In this document: piece after piece, positions 1 through 7,875 of the stretch | Layout of the letters: the number at the start of each line of letters is the position of its first letter | How positions within the stretch are numbered: the first letter of the stretch is position 1 | Assembly: GCF_020889705.1 (NCBI RefSeq) | Contig: NZ_JACMYP010000059.1 | Span: 1 to 36,120 of the forward strand | Reading direction: 5' to 3' | DNA from: Bradyrhizobium altum | GTDB lineage: Bacteria; Pseudomonadota; Alphaproteobacteria; Rhizobiales; Xanthobacteraceae | DNA length: 36,120 nucleotides | Notes under the pieces: model-generated | Seen by the model: the letters and a program-made list of their open reading frames with translations, nothing else | Database searches by the model: none | Told to the model about the DNA's origin: nothing | Made by a program: the position numbers and the translations under genes

Positions 1-1
1 C

Positions 2-376
2 ATAGCCTACGCTGCCAGCGATGGTGCCTTCGAATTCGTCGTTGCCGACGCCGGACGAGGGGTGCTCGCGAGCCTGCGGGAAAATCCCAAATTTGCCGGT
101 CTCGAAGACTCAGGCGCAGCATTGCGGGTCGCTGCGTCCGACGGTGCCTCGCGGCACAACCGCAGCACGGGTCACGGCTACGGGATCGGTCAGTTGTTTC
201 GCGCCCTGGCTCACGATGCCGCCGAGCTAAGGTTTCGCAGCGGTGATCACGCTCTACGGCTCTGGGGCGACGCCCCGAGCCTCAAAGGGCAGGTCGAGTT
301 GTCGCAAAAGGCCTGGCTGAACGGCCTCTCCATTTCCGTTCGCTGCGCGCCGGATGCGGCGCGGCGGCGGACGTAG
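2..376 (+). CDS. GHKL-type ATP-binding protein, 3' part
   Basis: This is the C-terminal part of a histidine-kinase-like (GHKL) ATPase; the 5' end lies outside the window. The open frame enters at base 2. It shows a G1-type box, VADAGRGV, with its Asp codon at 47-49, and a G2-type box, GHGYGIG, at 170-190, followed by the final strands of a Bergerat fold. Small ATPases of this kind often pair with STAS-like proteins, and one lies in the convergent operon (1839-2408). The 3' end overlaps the end of the opposite-strand gene by 123 bp, a long convergent overlap. The cut-off prevents any statement about N-terminal domains, and a phosphoacceptor histidine cannot be checked. The GHKL assignment is fairly sure; the role is not known. 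Confidence 0.72.
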   Translation: MAYAASDGAFEFVVADAGRGVLASLRENPKFAGLEDSGAALRVAASDGASRHNRSTGHGYGIGQLFRALAHDAAELRFRSGDHALRLWGDAPSLKGQVELSQKAWLNGLSISVRCAPDAARRRT

Positions 377-1492
377 TGGGGGCCTTCCAGATACCTCATG
401 GGAAGCGCGCACGAGCGCGACATTGTGTGCCAGAAGGTCGTCGATCGGCGCGCCTTTCGGGGTTGGGAACTTCGCCCATTTGAGGCGCCCGGATTCGGTC
501 AGATAGGCACGTTGCCGCCGCATGGTGCGGGAAAACGCCTCGGTCTCAATCAGAGAGACCTTGTCGAAGTGGCGCTGCAAGACGCCGAGCCTGCGACCGC
601 CGCCACGAATAACGAGCGCGAGCGGACGATCGGTGCGGTCAGCGAGCGCGCAAAGCTGTGCGATATGCCAGTCGAACCGCTCGCCCCGACCGCAGCCGGT
701 CGCGAACTCGAAGGCGAGGATCTCGATCTCGGGACGTTCGGCGATAAGGTTGCCCCACCGGACGTAATCGTGCCGCGTGCGTGCGTTGATATGCAGCGCA
801 GTCCGCAGGCCTGCGGCGGCCATCTCCGTCCAGGCGAGCAGGATCCGCTTCATGCCGTGGAGATTGTCGGTGCGCGGCACGTCGGTCAGCACGCTGTAGT
901 TCGGCGTGCTGATGAGCGCGATACCGAGCGCCTTCAGGGCTGCGAGAATCGCGCCACGTTCCTTCAGCTCCCACCAGCGTTCGATCGGATTATCCTTGTC
1001 GACACCAGACACGACAATTGTCGCACCTTCGATGATGCGGAAACGATCGGCAAGGTCGGCAAAAGAGGTAGCATGCGGCTTGCCGGTAGCCAGATTGATG
1101 AGCTCATAGAGCGACAACGCGACCACCGGCTCGTCAAGGCGCGACACACGCCGATAGCCATGATCAACGAAGGGCACGACCGTCGGCAGGTCGGGAACGC
1201 CGTTCGCCGCAACGCGCGGCGCGTTCTCGAAACCCAGGCCACGCACTTCGCGCATGCGCGCGACGAAAAGGCCAGGATTGAAGCGACAGACCATGTCGCA
1301 CTTGCTCTTGTCCTTGCACGAGCAGAGGTCACGGCAGTCGAGGATGCCCGCGTCGGTGTGAACGCCGCCACAGCGATCGCGTTCGAGGCAGGTGGGGCAG
1401 CCCAACGACTGCGCGTGCTGCGTCGTATCGTCCCAAAGCCGCTCTGGATGTGGGAAGCGACGTGATGGTTCGTGGGACGGCCGATCGTTCAT
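254..1492 (-). CDS. Cysteine-rich protein with probable alpha/beta barrel, unknown function
   Basis: This 412-aa protein is the last gene of a three-gene operon. Its ATG overlaps the stop of the 116-aa gene by ATGA (1489-1492). Residues 32-69 hold eight cysteines (C32, C35, C41, C53, C57, C59, C65, C69), a density that suggests Fe-S or zinc binding. Residues ~80-320 alternate hydrophobic strands with helices, including an STPNYS-type strand end and an LHIN strand, as in an alpha/beta (TIM-like) barrel. From memory this resembles DUF4417-like proteins in layout, but I could not check it. The C-terminal ~60 residues are basic and proline/arginine-rich, as if disordered or nucleic-acid binding. 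A radical-SAM CxxxCxxC signature is not evident. No function is assigned. Confidence 0.75.
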   Translation of the reverse strand: MNDRPSHEPSRRFPHPERLWDDTTQHAQSLGCPTCLERDRCGGVHTDAGILDCRDLCSCKDKSKCDMVCRFNPGLFVARMREVRGLGFENAPRVAANGVPDLPTVVPFVDHGYRRVSRLDEPVVALSLYELINLATGKPHATSFADLADRFRIIEGATIVVSGVDKDNPIERWWELKERGAILAALKALGIALISTPNYSVLTDVPRTDNLHGMKRILLAWTEMAAAGLRTALHINARTRHDYVRWGNLIAERPEIEILAFEFATGCGRGERFDWHIAQLCALADRTDRPLALVIRGGGRRLGVLQRHFDKVSLIETEAFSRTMRRQRAYLTESGRLKWAKFPTPKGAPIDDLLAHNVALVRASHEVSGRPPLRPPPRRIRRAANGNGEAVQPGLLRQLDLPFEARGVAPEP

Positions 1493-1839
1493 TTTACGCT
1501 GATCTCCGCGGTATCGCCGAATAATCCGACGCGCTGGATCACGCCTTCGGCGTAACCGCCGCTATCCGCGATGGCGGCGATCATTTCGGACGAGGGATTG
1601 GCGACGTGTCCGACCGCGCGTAAGCCATCGCTGACGGTGAGGCCGCCGGGCGCGGTCTGGACGATCAATGTGTCGCCCGCCTTTAGAGGGCAACTGGCAT
1701 CAAGTTGGGCGGTCACCGTGCGCGCCGTCTCGGACATGGTCAGTTCGAACAATGTCGGCAATTTCAGGCGGTCGAGACCCCCGTTCCAGCGTTTGCGCCA
1801 GGGTTTGCCAGTCTGCGCGCGGATGTAGTCGAGACCCAT
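1489..1839 (-). CDS. Small beta-rich protein, possibly HIRAN-like
   Basis: This 116-aa protein is the middle gene of the operon. Its ATG shares one base with the stop of the upstream gene (TGATG at 1837-1841), and its own stop overlaps the next start, so the three genes are translationally coupled. The N-terminus is basic (GKPWRKRWNGG). The C-terminal ~65 residues look like short strands around LKAGDTLIV, GHVANPSSEMIAAI and GVIQRVGLFG. The order of strand, VGHV turn, helix and strand is reminiscent of HIRAN domains, which bind DNA ends or 3' termini; that is a weak pattern match only. No catalytic residues stand out. It probably works with its two operon partners. Confidence 0.7.
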   Translation of the reverse strand: MGLDYIRAQTGKPWRKRWNGGLDRLKLPTLFELTMSETARTVTAQLDASCPLKAGDTLIVQTAPGGLTVSDGLRAVGHVANPSSEMIAAIADSGGYAEGVIQRVGLFGDTAEISVK

Positions 1840-2408
1840 CAGGCAATCTCCAGAAGGGGACTGAACGACTTGGATTTGCCCTGCTTGCGTTCGACGAGCA
1901 GGCCCTTGGATGCGAGCGCGGACAGCCGGTTGTTCCAGGCCGTGGGTCCGATCCGCTGGTCGGTGAAGCGGGCGGCAAGTTCGGGAGCCGTGATGGTGCC
2001 GAGTTCGAGCGCCAAATCAAAGGTCGAGCGCTGGGCCGGATCGAGCTCGCCGATTAGCTGGGCACGGACGACGGTATCGCCCGCGTCAAGTTCGCAGCTC
2101 CAGAGGACGTCGCTGCGGGCCCGGACAAAGAAATCAAGCTCCTCGGCGACGGCCTGCTGGAGATTCGCAACGACAGGATAGACATTGCGCGGTGACTGCC
2201 GGGCATAGTCGCGGAAACCAATCACGGCCTCGCGGAGGAACGAAGCAGTGGCGATCTCGATCTGTGCGAAATCCAGGAACGCCGGCGTCGGGGCTTCCGA
2301 CGAGGGCGTTGCTGCGATCAGGGCACTCAGCAGCTTGCGTCCCGGAATGGCGCCCGCGAGGACAGTTTGGCCGCCCATGAGGTCGAATAGTCGGTGTCGC
2401 AATTTCAT
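1839..2408 (-). CDS. STAS-like domain protein with C-terminal winged helix
   Basis: This 189-aa protein is the first gene of the three-gene operon. I placed the start at the ATG at 2408 because it follows a good ribosome-binding site (GTGAGGATA directly before ATG) and because the longer open frame upstream is low-quality sequence. Residues ~1-100 match the STAS-like pattern: a strand reading FLDFAQIEIATASF, then a helix, then VANLQQAVAEELDFF. Residues ~115-189 form a winged-helix-type domain (GTITAPELAARF, then a basic C-terminus). A STAS-like unit fused to a DNA-binding-type domain suggests a regulator, perhaps responding to the GHKL ATPase encoded convergently. It may control the operon through the palindrome immediately upstream. 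Confidence 0.72.
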   Translation of the reverse strand: MKLRHRLFDLMGGQTVLAGAIPGRKLLSALIAATPSSEAPTPAFLDFAQIEIATASFLREAVIGFRDYARQSPRNVYPVVANLQQAVAEELDFFVRARSDVLWSCELDAGDTVVRAQLIGELDPAQRSTFDLALELGTITAPELAARFTDQRIGPTAWNNRLSALASKGLLVERKQGKSKSFSPLLEIA

Positions 2409-2413
2409 TATCC

Positions 2414-2458
2414 TCACTTTATGCAAGTGAAGATGATGAACAAACCTTGTGCCGTCAA
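2414..2458 (-). promoter_or_regulatory. Predicted promoter and palindromic operator of the STAS-like operon
   Basis: Reading on the minus strand, a -35-like TTGACG (2453-2458) lies upstream of a perfect inverted repeat, TCACTT-5 nt-AAGTGA (2414-2430), which sits just before the ribosome-binding site and ATG at 2408. A -10 at 17 bp spacing would be CATCTT, which is weak. The palindrome would overlap the transcription start, a typical place for a repressor, possibly the winged helix of the first gene. Confidence 0.45.
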
Positions 2459-2732
2459 GAGTGACCCGGCGCGCTGAGCGGTTTTCCCCAACTTTCCGGC
2501 AGGAGGAATTGGGCGGCGAGGTTGAAGCGTACTTTGGACCGGCGGCTCGGATTTTCCGAAAAGCCAGCCGTCTGATCTTCAAAGCTAAGCTGCTGTCTTG
2601 CAGCGCATCCAGCTGCGATGCTCGTCCACACCACATGGTGCGCACACAATTCGCCCCGTCACTCGGGCCCGAGCCGCAATTAGTCAGAATTCGGTCGATT
2701 GACGATCAAGGTGTGAAGCAGCACCTTCTGCT
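2459..2732. other. Intergenic stretch without a recognisable gene
   Basis: This lies between the acidic C-terminus of the Mrr-STAND gene and the STAS-like operon promoter. The open frames here, on both strands, have no protein-like composition and no good ribosome-binding site. I see no hairpin with a T tract and nothing else that I can name. Confidence 0.4.
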
Positions 2733-5027
2733 TCATTCCTCTTCGTCGGTGTCAACGTCATCGAAGATCGACCGCGAACTTGGATTTGTAACGTTTTCAC
2801 TGCTTCGATTGTAGTAGTCGCCGTGCTCGGGCTCATCTGATCCGCGAGTGTCGAGAGCCGAAATTGCCTCGTCGACGTACGCGAGAGCACTCTCGATCCG
2901 GGAGGCAACATCAATATCGTCCGCCATAGCAATTCTAAATTCAGCAAGCGCGCTTCTGAGAGGTTCAAAGTAATCTCCCGGTGTCTCGCGCGAGGAATAA
3001 TTGTCTTTCCAGTTTTCGACCTCGATGTCGATGAAGGGAAGCGTGTGGTCGCGGAAATCGGCAAGGATCTGCTGTATCTCCTCCTCCGTCAGGAACGAGA
3101 CGATGCGGCGGTCAAGAAATCCCGCATCAGGCGTTTGGATAGCCAATTTGCGGACGGTCGCGGCATGCCTCAGCCTTTGATCTTCCGGCAGCAGACCGAA
3201 TTCGTGAATGACATTCAGCAAGTCGATCGCTGATACCGCGTAGAAATAGGACATGACATCCAGCTCTCCCACAAACTCAGGGCAGCGCTCAAGAAAGAGT
3301 CGCAAGAATTCCTTGCCGCAGCGATTTGCGAGAAAGCTGTTTACCGGGCTTCGATTCTCACGCCGGCTATCGTGAAAGGCGACGATGCGTTTGATGAGCG
3401 CCTCGTAGCGATCTGCCGGGACCTCAACCTTTGTGCCGCCAATTCCGTCGGCTCCACACGACACCTCGGAAAACAATTCAGGGACGGGCGTTCCAGCCAG
3501 GTAAATGTCCATCAACTCGCGGTTTTCGGCCACGAGCGCGGCGAAGGCATCGAGGACGGTAGGGTGCTTTGCCCGCCATCCATACTGCCCCTTTTGCTTG
3601 ACTTCGATGAGAAGGCTGCCATCCAGCGGCGCCAATGCAGCGCGAACGCTGGCCGGGCTTGCGCCTAGCAGGTCAATCGCATTCTCTTCCTCCGGCAGCA
3701 AAGCCACAGGGCTCGGCAGCCATCCACCGCGCATGAAGACAAGCGCGATAGCGGCGCGGCTTGAGGCGTCGAGAGTCCTTATCACCTCCTGCAGCAGTGG
3801 CACTGGTCGTGCGACAAAGTCATCGAGCCCGCCAGGACTAACCGACAGCTGTTTTGTGAAGGCAGGGTTGCCAAGGCGCCTTGCGATTTCCGGGCTGAAG
3901 CGCTCGTGAGCTGCTGCCACATCAAGATGCGGCTTCAGTCGCCGCTTGAATGCAATAGATTGAGGGCCAAGACGGATATGATTATAGAGGATTTGCTCTC
4001 GTTCATCTTTCGAGAGTTGCTCAACGCGAATAATGACCTGCGAGTCCTGGATGACGGGTAGGGCGGACTCTTTCAGAAAATTGCGCGCGTTCCTGTAGAT
4101 GTAGTCACGCGACGTAAAGACAAATTTTGCGCCGCGCCGGATCGCCGCCCGAATATGAGGAAACGTTGCATTCCACTCTGACGTCATTTGCCAGTCGAGC
4201 TGAGTGGCGCCGAAGGCGTCGTCAACCCAGAAGAACTGCTTCTCATGAGGGTTCGATGTCGCCACGAAATCGGACGGCTCGCGCACTTTCACCGTAAAGC
4301 AATTCCATTCGTCCAGGGCTCCGAGCGCAAGGGCAGCGGCAATCGCCGACTTGCCGCAAGCCGGCTCGCCAATAAGAAGGACGAATCCGTGTTCGACAAT
4401 TGCGCGCGCAGCGGCGCGGAATGCGTCGGTCATGACAAACTTGTTCATGTCATCGCCGAGCGAGCTGAGGATTTCTTGCGCCTGCTCGTAAGCGCGGTGG
4501 TCGAGGATTTGACCGAGATCACCGAGGCCGTACAGGCGCGGGATCAGCATGCGGAGGCGCGCCGACTCCCTGATGAACTGCGAGATCTGATCCGCACCAT
4601 AAATGCGGCAGTGTTTCAGCCCGGGGATTGCTTCAAACGCAGCACGAATTGATTCATCGGCGGTACCGGTGAGCCGCATATTGGTGAAGATAAAGTAATT
4701 GTCCGCAAGCCCTCGCGCGGCGAGGCGAGTAGCCTTTTCGAGTTCATCCTTCAGCGAAGTCAGCGCCAAGTTGCGGCCGGGCTTCTGTGAGAATTTGCAC
4801 TGGACCGTGAAGTTACCGGTGAATGTCTCGCCCTTGCTCGATGTCCAGGTGCCGTAGAAGGCTCCGTCGCGGCCACCGTCATGCGAGTCAAAGAAGCCCT
4901 GAACGGTTTGGCCCCAGACCTCGGATGCCACGGAAACGCACAACTGCTGAAACGCCTTCCAGCCTAGCGAATGCAGTTCATACGTGGCCGGAGCAGCAAA
5001 GGCGGTCGGTGCACTGGGACGAGTCAT
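2733..5027 (-). CDS. Mrr-like nuclease fused to STAND-type NTPase
   Basis: This 764-aa protein is the third gene of the AbiE operon, starting four bases after the abiEii stop. Residues ~16-130 form an Mrr-like PD-(D/E)XK nuclease domain: LHSLGWKAFQQLC helix, DGGRDG with D54, and a QCK motif at 76-78 as the catalytic strand. Residues ~180-400 form a STAND-type P-loop NTPase, with Walker A GEPACGKS (K226) and Walker B WVDDA (D269, D270), followed by a helical region. The architecture fits proteins annotated as restriction endonuclease plus nSTAND3, where the STAND part senses an invader and the nuclease degrades DNA. The C-terminus is acidic (DDVDTDEEE). No clear Shine-Dalgarno precedes the ATG, so translation is probably coupled to abiEii. 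Nuclease-NTPase fusion is well supported; a defence role is inferred from family and context. Confidence 0.85.
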   Translation of the reverse strand: MTRPSAPTAFAAPATYELHSLGWKAFQQLCVSVASEVWGQTVQGFFDSHDGGRDGAFYGTWTSSKGETFTGNFTVQCKFSQKPGRNLALTSLKDELEKATRLAARGLADNYFIFTNMRLTGTADESIRAAFEAIPGLKHCRIYGADQISQFIRESARLRMLIPRLYGLGDLGQILDHRAYEQAQEILSSLGDDMNKFVMTDAFRAAARAIVEHGFVLLIGEPACGKSAIAAALALGALDEWNCFTVKVREPSDFVATSNPHEKQFFWVDDAFGATQLDWQMTSEWNATFPHIRAAIRRGAKFVFTSRDYIYRNARNFLKESALPVIQDSQVIIRVEQLSKDEREQILYNHIRLGPQSIAFKRRLKPHLDVAAAHERFSPEIARRLGNPAFTKQLSVSPGGLDDFVARPVPLLQEVIRTLDASSRAAIALVFMRGGWLPSPVALLPEEENAIDLLGASPASVRAALAPLDGSLLIEVKQKGQYGWRAKHPTVLDAFAALVAENRELMDIYLAGTPVPELFSEVSCGADGIGGTKVEVPADRYEALIKRIVAFHDSRRENRSPVNSFLANRCGKEFLRLFLERCPEFVGELDVMSYFYAVSAIDLLNVIHEFGLLPEDQRLRHAATVRKLAIQTPDAGFLDRRIVSFLTEEEIQQILADFRDHTLPFIDIEVENWKDNYSSRETPGDYFEPLRSALAEFRIAMADDIDVASRIESALAYVDEAISALDTRGSDEPEHGDYYNRSSENVTNPSSRSIFDDVDTDEEE

Positions 5028-5031
5028 AGGA

Positions 5032-5910
5032 TCAGGTGCTGGCCAGCTCAGCCATTTCGAACCTCTTCGCCATGGCGGGCGTCTCCGCCCAGGCGTCGCC
5101 GGGGATACGTTTTACAAATTCCGTAAATACCGTAACGAACGCGGCGCGCTCGGCTTCGGCATCAAAATCCTCGGCGTCGTCCGCGGCAAGTAGCGGGCGC
5201 ACGTCGGCCAAAAACGATGGATCTTCCAGCTTCGCCCACATGCGCTCCTCGGCCTCGGCGCGAGAAATGGCTTGGCAGGAAGCACCTAGATATTTGCCGA
5301 ACAGCTTCACGATGCGTGCGGCGTCCAGTTCGTCGAACAACGCAACAGCTTTGGCAAGGTCGACAAGGTCCCGGCCCTTGTCACGTTGGAGAAGCGCGCG
5401 GAGCTTCGTTGCCAGGATTTCCTCTCGGTTGAATGATGCAATGTCCGCCTTGTCATTGAACCAGGAATTCTTGACCTCGAACGGAAACGACTTTGCTCCG
5501 TCATAAGCAATGCGCTCTCGTGTAGCGATCTCGACTTTGACGCGGATCGGCTGCGAGGCGTTTTCATCTTCAGGCTTAATGGTGAAAGTAAGCCGAGGCC
5601 CTATCTCTCCGAGGTCGTAATGCGCCCGCCCCATCCATGGCTCCAGGACAGCCCGGAGATGGTCCAGAATTGGGCCCACGGGGCCTTCCGTCGTGCGCGT
5701 GAGATCTATGTCTTCCGAGTACCGATAGGCGCTTGGGAAGTGCAGCTTGTTTAGAGCGGTGCCTCCGCGGAACCGCAGTTCTTTCTTCAGATAATCATCC
5801 TTGAAGATTTCAACGAGCGCCCTGGATATGATGAGGTCTTGCTCGACCTGTCGATCTTCGGGCCATGGAGCCTTTTGACTCCATGCAACGATGTTCATGG
5901 CTGGAATCAT
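5032..5910 (-). CDS. abiEii: AbiEii-type nucleotidyltransferase toxin
   Basis: This 292-aa protein belongs to the AbiEii/AbiGii family, the toxin of type IV toxin-antitoxin and abortive-infection systems. It shows the family's nucleotidyltransferase signature: GGTAL at 49-53, then YSEDIDL with D67 and D69 as metal-binding acids, and a later helix ending in KGRDLVDL near residues 193-202 that matches the usual RDxxDL motif. Length is typical. The ATG overlaps the stop of abiEi by ATGA (5907-5910), the usual antitoxin-toxin coupling. All visible active-site motifs are intact, so it should be functional. Known members transfer nucleotides and are bacteriostatic; the target of this one is unknown. 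It is followed within four bases by the Mrr-STAND gene, an unusual extension of the operon. Confidence 0.92.
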   Translation of the reverse strand: MIPAMNIVAWSQKAPWPEDRQVEQDLIISRALVEIFKDDYLKKELRFRGGTALNKLHFPSAYRYSEDIDLTRTTEGPVGPILDHLRAVLEPWMGRAHYDLGEIGPRLTFTIKPEDENASQPIRVKVEIATRERIAYDGAKSFPFEVKNSWFNDKADIASFNREEILATKLRALLQRDKGRDLVDLAKAVALFDELDAARIVKLFGKYLGASCQAISRAEAEERMWAKLEDPSFLADVRPLLAADDAEDFDAEAERAAFVTVFTEFVKRIPGDAWAETPAMAKRFEMAELAST

Positions 5911-6728
5911 TGATCGAGCTCCGGAAGGCGATGGACCAGCACATTCCAGCGTGTGTCACGTTCCGGCGGCTTGCGGGTCTTGCTACTACGCTTGGAAGGA
6001 TCGAGTTCGACCCAGGGCAGCAGTTTTTCGTTTTGCAGGTAGGCGTGAAGTGAATCGGCTGCCTGGCTGTGTTTGACATAGTCGAGCAGGTATCCGAGGC
6101 GCTGGATAACGGACCGCTCAAAGGCGGGTGCCAATTTCTCGAGTTCGTGCGCCTTCATTTTGGCCCCGAGATCAGAAAGGACAGTGGCAATGCTGTCTAT
6201 CGTTCCGGTCACATGCATATAGCGCAGCAGGTCGAGCCCGGTGAGTTCGGGCGACGACAGCTTGAAGCGGCCAGTATCGGTCTTGTGGTCGACGATCGCT
6301 CCCGAAAGAGCGCCTATGTCTTTTCGATAGAAAAAGGACAGGATTGAGCGGCCGGCGCGGATTTTGGGCATCCGTTTGTCGGTTACGGTTTGGAATTGCA
6401 TGACCGCCTGGTGGGACGCGCCGTGTATCTCAGCCGCCTTGAGCAATCCGACATAATATGGGTGCCCCTCGTGTTCCATGAGATCGTCGATATACCACTG
6501 CGGTGGTGGAGCACCGCGCACCAAGTACTGTGGAGGGACGACGACGTAAAAGCCGTGCCGCGGGTTAAGAAGCTGGCCTTTCTTCTGCAAGCGTTTGGCG
6601 GCGGCCAGGAAGCCCCGCGAAGTTACCTCCAGTTCGGCGATCGCTTCGTCCCGCGTAAACGAGATCCGTCCACCGGCGAGCAGATCCGTTAGATAGGAAG
6701 CGAGAGTTCGGCGGCTTCGAAGCATCAT
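5907..6728 (-). CDS. abiEi: AbiEi-type antitoxin and autorepressor
   Basis: This 273-aa protein is the antitoxin partner of AbiEii. Its N-terminal ~90 residues form a winged helix (ISFTRDEAIAELEVTSRGF helix-turn-helix, then a basic wing ending in HGFYVVVP). The rest matches the AbiEi C-terminal domain, with the landmarks HPYYVGLLKAAEIHGASHQA and TGLDLLRY. Characterised AbiEi proteins repress their own promoter by binding inverted repeats, and one lies inside the predicted promoter just upstream. Start at ATG 6728; a second Met lies at 6725. The predicted transcription start falls on or beside the start codon, so the message may be leaderless. Confidence 0.9.
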   Translation of the reverse strand: MMLRSRRTLASYLTDLLAGGRISFTRDEAIAELEVTSRGFLAAAKRLQKKGQLLNPRHGFYVVVPPQYLVRGAPPPQWYIDDLMEHEGHPYYVGLLKAAEIHGASHQAVMQFQTVTDKRMPKIRAGRSILSFFYRKDIGALSGAIVDHKTDTGRFKLSSPELTGLDLLRYMHVTGTIDSIATVLSDLGAKMKAHELEKLAPAFERSVIQRLGYLLDYVKHSQAADSLHAYLQNEKLLPWVELDPSKRSSKTRKPPERDTRWNVLVHRLPELDQ

Positions 6729-6733
6729 GTATA

Positions 6734-6762
6734 AATATACCCATAAGGTGGGTATTTTTCAA
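6734..6762 (-). promoter_or_regulatory. abiE promoter with palindromic operator in the spacer
   Basis: On the minus strand there is a -35 TTGAAA (6757-6762), a 17-bp spacer and a -10 TATATT (6734-6739). A perfect inverted repeat ATACCC-7 nt-GGGTAT (6737-6755) overlaps the spacer and the -10. AbiEi bound there would exclude RNA polymerase. The expected transcription start is about 6727-6728, at the abiEi start codon. This is the best promoter in the window. Confidence 0.7.
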
Positions 6763-6770
6763 CACAAAGA

Positions 6771-6788
6771 TATGTTATAAAATACATA
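6771..6788. promoter_or_regulatory. Second inverted repeat upstream of abiE
   Basis: This is an AT-rich palindrome with arms TATGT and ACATA separated by 8 nt, upstream of the -35. Characterised AbiEi antitoxins use two inverted repeats, so this could be the second operator half. The arms differ from those of the first repeat, which weakens the case. Downstream, 6789-7020 contains no gene; it should hold the promoter of the plus-strand operon, but I could not pick out a convincing one. Confidence 0.3.
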
Positions 6789-7020
6789 GAAAGTGGTGTT
6801 TTTTATACATGGGGCTGTTCCAATTCCGGTGACTTACAGTCGCTCCATCGCAGACCAAGCCCGTGCCGGCCAACAATGCTTCTCCCGGAAGGCCAGTTAT
6901 CCGCGTGCCGCGAGTTGGCGGCCACCGGGAGACCGCAATGAGCATTGTGACAGGTGACTTCGTTGCAATGCGCGCTTAGATTGAACAGGAAAATATTCGC
7001 AGATTTGGAAACGATTTAGA

Positions 7021-7875
7021 ATGCCGCTTTCGCTAAAGCCGTCCACTACTACCGAATGCAATTTTTCTGAATGGTCGATTAACAAGAAAAGCCGTGCCAA
7101 GCTGGTTGAAGTTATCGCCTACCTGTATTTGCGACAGGAAGAAAACGCTCAGCGCGTGATCAATGCCTTGGAGCCGCGCCGACGGGCTTCAAAAGGCAAG
7201 GTCGTACAGAATGTCGTACGAAAGCTGACGGCTCCGCATGCGGAAGACGTAGAGCTGCGTCGGTCGGGCACCGACGCAGAGAAGGAAGCGGCGAAGCAGC
7301 GGATCGAGACGTCGATTATTCATCGCGACGGCCTCCTGTTCCAACATATCTCGTGGGTCGCCGCGAGAATGGCTCTTCCGAATGGCTATATGACTGCTCC
7401 CCATGTGCGGCAGGCGGATAAGGGCTTTGACGGTTTTATCGTCGAGCTGGATGGGAATGGACGCGAGATCAAGCGAATTGTGCTTTGCGAGGACAAGGCT
7501 TCGAAATCGCCCCGAGGCCTCATAAGGTCCAGCGTATGGCCCGAGATCGGGACTATTCTGAACGGTGATCGCGACGATGAGATCCTCGCAGACCTCGTAA
7601 CACTGCTCAAGAGTGTCCCAAACATCGATCCCGAGACGGCGGTTGACGACGTCTTCTGGGAGGGCGCCCGCGAGTTCAGGGTTGCCGTTGCGACAGGCGA
7701 AGATCAGCGCAAGGCAGGGAATTTTCTGCACATCGTTGCCGGCTTTGAAGCCGTGGCCGGTGGGGTGCTCGAGTCACGTACGGCCGGCGTGTTGCCCTTC
7801 GACGACGTGCGGATCGGGTTAGCCCTCCTCGCAGGCGAGGTGGCGGCGAAAGTCGAGGAGATCGCCGGTGTTTGA
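7021..7875 (+). CDS. PD-(D/E)XK nuclease, HamA-like
   Basis: This 284-aa protein is the first gene of a plus-strand operon. After a helical N-terminal half it shows a PD-(D/E)XK core: GFDG with D137, a strand (REIKRIVL), then E157-D158-K159. It overlaps the helicase gene by 8 bp (7868-7875). A DUF1837-like nuclease upstream of a Ski2-like helicase is the layout of Hachiman (HamA-HamB), where helicase sensing of damaged or foreign DNA releases the nuclease. I did not see enough DUF1837 landmarks to be sure of the family, so HamA-like refers to position and active-site pattern. The start at ATG 7021 has a GGAAA ten bases upstream. An independent restriction-type nuclease family is the main alternative. 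Confidence 0.75.
   Translation: MPLSLKPSTTTECNFSEWSINKKSRAKLVEVIAYLYLRQEENAQRVINALEPRRRASKGKVVQNVVRKLTAPHAEDVELRRSGTDAEKEAAKQRIETSIIHRDGLLFQHISWVAARMALPNGYMTAPHVRQADKGFDGFIVELDGNGREIKRIVLCEDKASKSPRGLIRSSVWPEIGTILNGDRDDEILADLVTLLKSVPNIDPETAVDDVFWEGAREFRVAVATGEDQRKAGNFLHIVAGFEAVAGGVLESRTAGVLPFDDVRIGLALLAGEVAAKVEEIAGV

Noticed and set aside
398..1465. Long plus-strand open frame opposite the cysteine-rich gene
   Set aside because: It is antisense to a protein-like gene embedded in a coupled operon, has no ribosome-binding site, and its product is low in hydrophobic periodicity.
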